A stretch of 10,048 nt of DNA from Echinostoma caproni (taxonomy: Eukaryota; Platyhelminthes; Trematoda; Plagiorchiida; Echinostomatidae): NCBI GenBank assembly GCA_900618425.1, contig UZAN01054825.1:1-10048 (forward strand). Reading direction: 5' to 3'. The notes beneath the pieces are model-generated. The model saw only the letters and a list, made by a program, of their open reading frames with translations. It was not told the origin of the DNA and searched no databases. Positions 6,944 to 10,048 of the stretch are shown here, piece by piece; the first letter of the stretch is position 1, and each line of letters starts with the position of its first letter. The position numbers and the translations under genes are program-made.

Positions 6944-7099
6944 TGAATGCACGTAGGCGATTGATGGATGCCTGTATAACCAATGAGCTCCTATTGTACA
7001 TGTTATTTAATCCCCTTAATTTATTTCAGTAAATGGACTACAGCTTTTGTAATCTTTTCCTTGCGTGAGGTGCCAGCGTGAAAGTGCAGGTGTAATTCG

Positions 7100-7107
7100 T
7101 GACGTCA
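7100..7107. promoter_or_regulatory. CRE palindrome TGACGTCA
   Basis: This is an exact CREB/ATF consensus octamer, followed by ATTCGTA-type short direct repeats (ATTCGTAATTCGTAATC). No gene is recognised downstream, so function is unproven. Confidence 0.25.
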
Positions 7108-7323
7108 ATGATTCGTAATTCGTAATCTGTGCCTACTTTAACTGCTTCAAACACACTGGAAGTTGATGGATACCACAGTGCGATAGTTCATGTCTCAGGT
7201 GTTCCATCCGGCTGATGATGTTGCACAGACGAGTTCTGTCGATTTGTTTAGTGTCAGCATGCCACTCCGAATAGTGGTTGAGACAATGAGATAATACATT
7301 TGGAATGGAGTATGCTGTACTGT

Positions 7324-7357
7324 ATGACGCATGAAAGTACGCGTACTTTTACGTCAT
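7324..7357. repeat. Nested palindrome with a perfect 16-bp core
   Basis: AAAGTACGCGTACTTT (7334-7349) is exactly self-complementary, and outside it ATGACG (7324-7329) pairs with CGTCAT (7352-7357). It could form a cruciform or bind a symmetric protein dimer. The outer arms are CRE-like half sites. Confidence 0.8.
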
Positions 7358-7849
7358 GAAAACTCCGCGTCACGCAAACAGTATTCCATCTAAAAGCGTT
7401 AGAGATTTCTTGATGGATGACACGATGTGTCTACTCATGCACGCATGCATGCATTGGAGTGGAGTCGCTGCTGACTTCTGTTACCAAGCCTGGATGTGGA
7501 CCTGTTGAGTCACCTGACACATCGGACTGCTGTCACCAAGACTAAATATCACAATGGGTAGCACAATTGATCCAACATTACGAATACCTGTATTTTGGGC
7601 TGGTTCCAATAGCTAATTCTAATTCGAGTAACACATCTGAGGATTATTCGGAGCGTTAGGAGATATAATGTTTAACAGATGTTTGAGGTTTTCAAAAAGC
7701 ACCCTGCACAGTTTATCCTTATTGTTGAATCACAATCACATACCGTGGTTTGGTGAAAGATTCGGCGTTTACAGACTCTTCGGTTAAACTCAACCCTGAA
7801 GAACTGAACGAATTACTATTACTGAAGCAAATCCTCATTTCTAGTAGGC

Positions 7850-8698
7850 TAAAGTTAGGCGTGCAACAACGTCAGGATCTATCAATGTCATCCGCGGTGT
7901 TCTGTTCCTCGCATTCATAAATGATCTACCGAACGCGTTAGGTCCAAAACAATACTGTTTGTAGACGACGCCAAAATCTGGAATACAGTAGCAGAACCCG
8001 AGAGCTCTCTAACACTTCAAGAAACGCTTACCTTATCAATGGTCTAAGGAGGATGACATTGAATTCAATGTTTCCAAAGTCTTATCCTTACACCACAACA
8101 GAAGATTCTCGTAGTTCCTTGGAAATCAGCAGCTACCACATATTTCAAGTGCAAAGGACTTAGGTATTGTTGTTCAAGAGAATTTAAACTATTCCATCAA
8201 TTACGCTAAGGCTTCGTTCGCTGCTGTGAAGAATGTCAGCTTACTTAGGTGAGTATTTGAGTGGTTCAAATCAGCCTCCTTCCCCCGCTTGCTATCAGTG
8301 CTCATTCGACCGTACACAGAGTACGCCATCCAAGCTTGGAGTCCATGGTTGCAACGTGATCGCAAGATGCTTGCATTACCTCATCAATGAGGAGAGATTA
8401 CGTTCATTGGGGCTATATTCTGCTCAATACCGTCGGATTCGGGGAGACTTGATTTTGACGTATCAACCATTGCAGAACCCAAACCATCCATGTCAACCGC
8501 TGCTCATGGTGTCGGACACCGTTTCCAGTTACTGATTCTAAAGTGTCGACTCGAGAATGCGGGCATCAATCAGTTACAGTCAGTGTATGCAGTACTTTGA
8601 ACATCCTTCCGTTTCACGTCGTTCGTGTACCAACTAGTGAATCTTTCAAGCGTAAACTCGATGAAACCCTGGTACAACTCACATTTCTATACAATTAA
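7850..8698 (+). pseudogene. LINE (CR1/Jockey-type) reverse transcriptase, frameshifted C-terminal half
   Basis: Pieces of one reverse transcriptase occur in the right order in different frames: GVQQ near 7858; GVLFLAFINDLPNALG from 7896; LFVDDAKIW with the catalytic F-V-D-D box at 7958-7969; WSKEDDIEFNVSK from 8040; KDLGIVVQENLNYSI from 8154; IRPYTEYAIQAWSPWL from 8304; LRSLGLYSAQYRRIRGDL near 8398-8451; and LNILPFHVVRVP, then ESFKRKLDETL and TAA at 8696-8698. These match the INDLP, (F/Y)xDD, Trp-Ser/FN(V)xK, K(D/Y)LG, RP-LEY-x-W and FKRRLD landmarks of CR1/Jockey-type enzymes. At least four frame changes and probable small deletions make it non-functional. The endonuclease and the first catalytic Asp are missing, consistent with 5' truncation. 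An (ATT)n run follows the stop within 40 bp, as is common at LINE 3' ends. Confidence 0.85.
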
Positions 8699-8735
8699 AA
8701 ACAAGCACAAATTCTTTGAAAATTATAATGATAAT

Positions 8736-8761
8736 ATTATTATTATTATTATTATTATTAT
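8736..8761 (+). repeat. (ATT)8 microsatellite, probable LINE 3' tail
   Basis: Eight uninterrupted ATT units plus AT follow the LINE stop codon by 37 bp. Many CR1-like LINEs end in short tandem repeats rather than poly(A), so this probably marks the 3' end of the insertion. Confidence 0.8.
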
Positions 8762-8993
8762 CATTGATTCCATTCAGCCCTGCACCCAAAACATTGTGTG
8801 ACCCATTACACTCATCCCCTTACGAACTAACGTAATCGAACAGCTCACTCGCATCCGTTTCTATTTGTCCCCCCCCCCTTACTGACAACTGTTCACTGTT
8901 CCGTGATCGACCCCCTCCCCTCACACACATGTCCGCATGTCTGACTGTATTGATTCTGTAACATGTCCACGTTCTACACACACACGCAAGTAG
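8762..8993. other. C-rich spacer
   Basis: No gene is recognised. It includes a C10 homopolymer at 8869-8878, further C-tracts at 8910-8920, and a short CA-rich run before the tandem repeat. Confidence 0.5.
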
Positions 8994-9197
8994 ACCCTGC
9001 AATCCCACAAACCGTCTGACTCATGTTTTACGAACGCTCTCACTTGAACGACAATCGCACTGTGGTTCTTGACCTTGAAATCACGACATTNCGCACGCAC
9101 AACCTGCAATCCCACACAATCTTCTGATTCATGTTTTACGGACGCACACACATGAACGACCATTTCACTGTGGTTCTTGACCTTGAGATCGCGACAT
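8994..9197. repeat. Two tandem copies of a ~107-bp unit
   Basis: Copy 1 begins at about 8994 and copy 2 at about 9101. Both carry CCTGCAATCCCACA (8996 and 9103), TTCATG/CTCATG followed by TTTTACG, GAACGAC, and CACTGTGGTTCTTGACCTTG (offset 107-108). Identity over the shared 97 bp is roughly 80% by eye. The only ambiguous base of the window (N, 9091) lies between the copies, so the exact length and copy number may be an assembly compromise. Open frames on both strands here are repeats of the same chance pattern. Confidence 0.85.
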
Positions 9198-9512
9198 TTG
9201 ATCGGTTTCGGTTGGTCACTGGCCCCTCATATGCATGTGCACGAACCTTGCCTGACTCATTGTTGGTATTGCTTGACACGAGACGTTTTGATTGTCCCGC
9301 TGGTTCCCGTTGTATTAACTGGATTTCACGGTTTTCCGGTGAGCTGTTTCTACCGGATTGTTCCACAGTTTGAGGTTTGTTTACTGTACACTTTATCATT
9401 CATCTCCAAACTTGTGTTGCAGTATCGTACTTTGATAAACCTATTTTGATACAAGGCATTTGGTCTTGTGGGTTTCACGCGTCACTCTACCGTGGATTAT
9501 TTGATATCGTGG
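9198..9512. other. Unassigned spacer, possible 3' region of another element
   Basis: Several short overlapping open frames on both strands show no domain. The stretch ends in an (AAT/ATT) tract like the one after the LINE at 8736, so it may be the 3' end of another retroelement, but no coding evidence supports this. Confidence 0.3.
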
Positions 9513-9557
9513 AATTAATAATAATAATTATTATTATTATTATCATTATTATTATCT
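9513..9557. repeat. (AAT)n-(ATT)n tract with a perfect 24-bp palindrome
   Basis: TAA units switch to TTA units at 9527/9528, so 9516-9539 is exactly self-complementary with 12 bp per arm and no loop. Such AT-rich palindromes can extrude cruciforms and are unstable. The poly-isoleucine open frame through it is an artefact. Confidence 0.9.
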
Positions 9558-9561
9558 CTAG

Positions 9562-9640
9562 AATCTTCTATGATTTCTTTCGCCGAGAAACAATTCGACA
9601 GTGTGTAGATATCCTATGGGGAAAAGAAAAACATGAGCTT
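9562..9640 (+). other. Candidate internal exon (unrecognised protein)
   Basis: A TATCTCTAG acceptor (AG at 9560-9561) preceded by a T-rich tract, and a consensus donor GTAAGT at 9641-9646, bracket a 79-bp open segment. It reads IFYDFFRRETIRQCVDIL followed by WGKEKHEL, starting at 9563 after one leading base and ending in phase 0. Composition is convincingly protein-like (aromatic, charged, amphipathic), but I do not recognise the family. It cannot be spliced directly to the candidate exon at 6718-6824: phase 0 entry gives an immediate stop (AAT CTT CTA TGA). Real exon or chance remains open. Confidence 0.3.
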
Positions 9641-10048
9641 GTAAGTAATAGTAAAACTCCAACTTTGACGTTACGCACTTTGCCATGGGAATCGAGCTAA
9701 AAAAATATGACTCATCAGTGATGGTAACTGTGGTGATCCAGACTTTCGTGACCGCATTCCAGGCACGACCAGGTACAGCTTCATGTCATCCAATCACCGT
9801 TCAGGAAGCTCGTCCAATGGTACATCGGGCGAACATGACATCCGAGGTAGTACATGTGATGCGTCGGCACTGACGGTTACGTGATTGGAGAATGTTCCTT
9901 CAACCAATGCAATCAACTTATTCACTGAAACATTTAACCACACGTTTAATCTATGCTGCCCTTTTGAAACTCTATTTGTTTGTAACGGCATCTCCACTGC
10001 TGAAATCATTCAGAAGGCAGAAGGAACGATCGTACAAATCTAGAGACT
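9641..10048. other. Unassigned right edge
   Basis: No gene is supported. One plus-strand frame is open from ATG 9892 to the window end (52 codons, hydrophobic middle around LIYAALLKLYLFV, then a basic stretch FRRQKERSYK), but a second frame is also open over most of the same bases, so neither is convincing without the following sequence. Confidence 0.4.

Larger units (their letters stand above)
6825..7849. other. Unassigned stretch with CRE octamers and palindromes
   Basis: No coding frame is recognised. It holds TGACGTCA at 6936-6943 and 7100-7107, the palindrome at 7324-7357, and an alternating GCATGCATGC run at 7443-7452. A 14-bp direct repeat, AGTTTCTGGACAAC, occurs at 6807-6820 and 6872-6885. 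The last ~100 bases may include a further upstream part of the LINE that follows, too decayed to assign. Confidence 0.4.

Noticed and set aside
7211..7217. CTGATGA as a second hammerhead core
   Set aside because: No stem II followed by GAAA occurs downstream and no stem I partner was found.
8820..9399. Several open frames on both strands around the tandem repeat
   Set aside because: They are mirror readings of the duplicated unit and one spans the ambiguous base. No domains were recognised.
9377..9700. 107-codon frame with a poly-isoleucine stretch
   Set aside because: The isoleucines are the ATT microsatellite. Only the 9562-9640 part is considered, as a possible exon.
9892..10048. Open frame running off the right edge
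   Set aside because: It has only 52 codons, a competing open frame covers most of the same bases, and no domain is visible. It cannot be judged without the next bases.

Overview
The window looks like non-coding, repeat-rich DNA of an animal genome. No intact protein-coding gene could be supported. The longest open frame is a broken reverse transcriptase, and nearly everything recognisable is a decayed mobile element, a simple repeat or a DNA/RNA secondary structure. The best guess for the source is a flatworm, probably a digenean trematode. That is inference from three things together: a tRNA-derived SINE with a hammerhead ribozyme next to its tRNA-like head (the design of the schistosome SM-alpha family), a Penelope-like element, and CR1/Jockey-type LINE debris. 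No host gene fixes the species.

Layout. 1-410: unassigned DNA with a dense CCAAT/E-box/CRE cluster at 146-308. 541-715: first tRNA-like SINE head. 871-911: weak hammerhead-like motif on the minus strand. 999-1028: (GT)15. 1050-1238: C-terminal end of a CR1/Jockey-type LINE reverse transcriptase with a 3'-UTR-like tail to about 1600. 1681-1697: minus-strand G-quadruplex motif. 1966-3375: Penelope-like reverse transcriptase pseudogene, with an in-frame stop, frameshifts from a T10 run onward, and no sequence beyond the first catalytic Asp motif. 3390-4230: GC-richer repeat-like block ending in three consecutive hairpins. 4242-4878: large foldback element with inverted arms. 4965-5150: SINE with a near-complete hammerhead ribozyme lacking the catalytic guanine. 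5377-5630: third, different tRNA-like SINE head. 5630-7850: mostly unassigned, with one candidate exon (6718-6824), two CRE octamers and a striking palindrome (7324-7357). 7850-8698: longer but frameshifted LINE reverse transcriptase remnant with an F-V-D-D catalytic box, followed by (ATT)8. 8994-9197: two tandem copies of a ~107-bp unit around an ambiguous base. 9516-9539: AT-rich palindrome. 9562-9640: second candidate exon.

How the parts relate. There is no operon or pathway here. Several retroelement classes (Penelope-like, LINE, tRNA-SINEs) and one foldback element have been inserted and have decayed to different degrees. SINEs of this sort are normally copied by LINE reverse transcriptases, but no intact partner is present. 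The two candidate exons have incompatible phases and could only belong to one host gene if further exons lie between them. All similarity and percent-identity statements are by eye.
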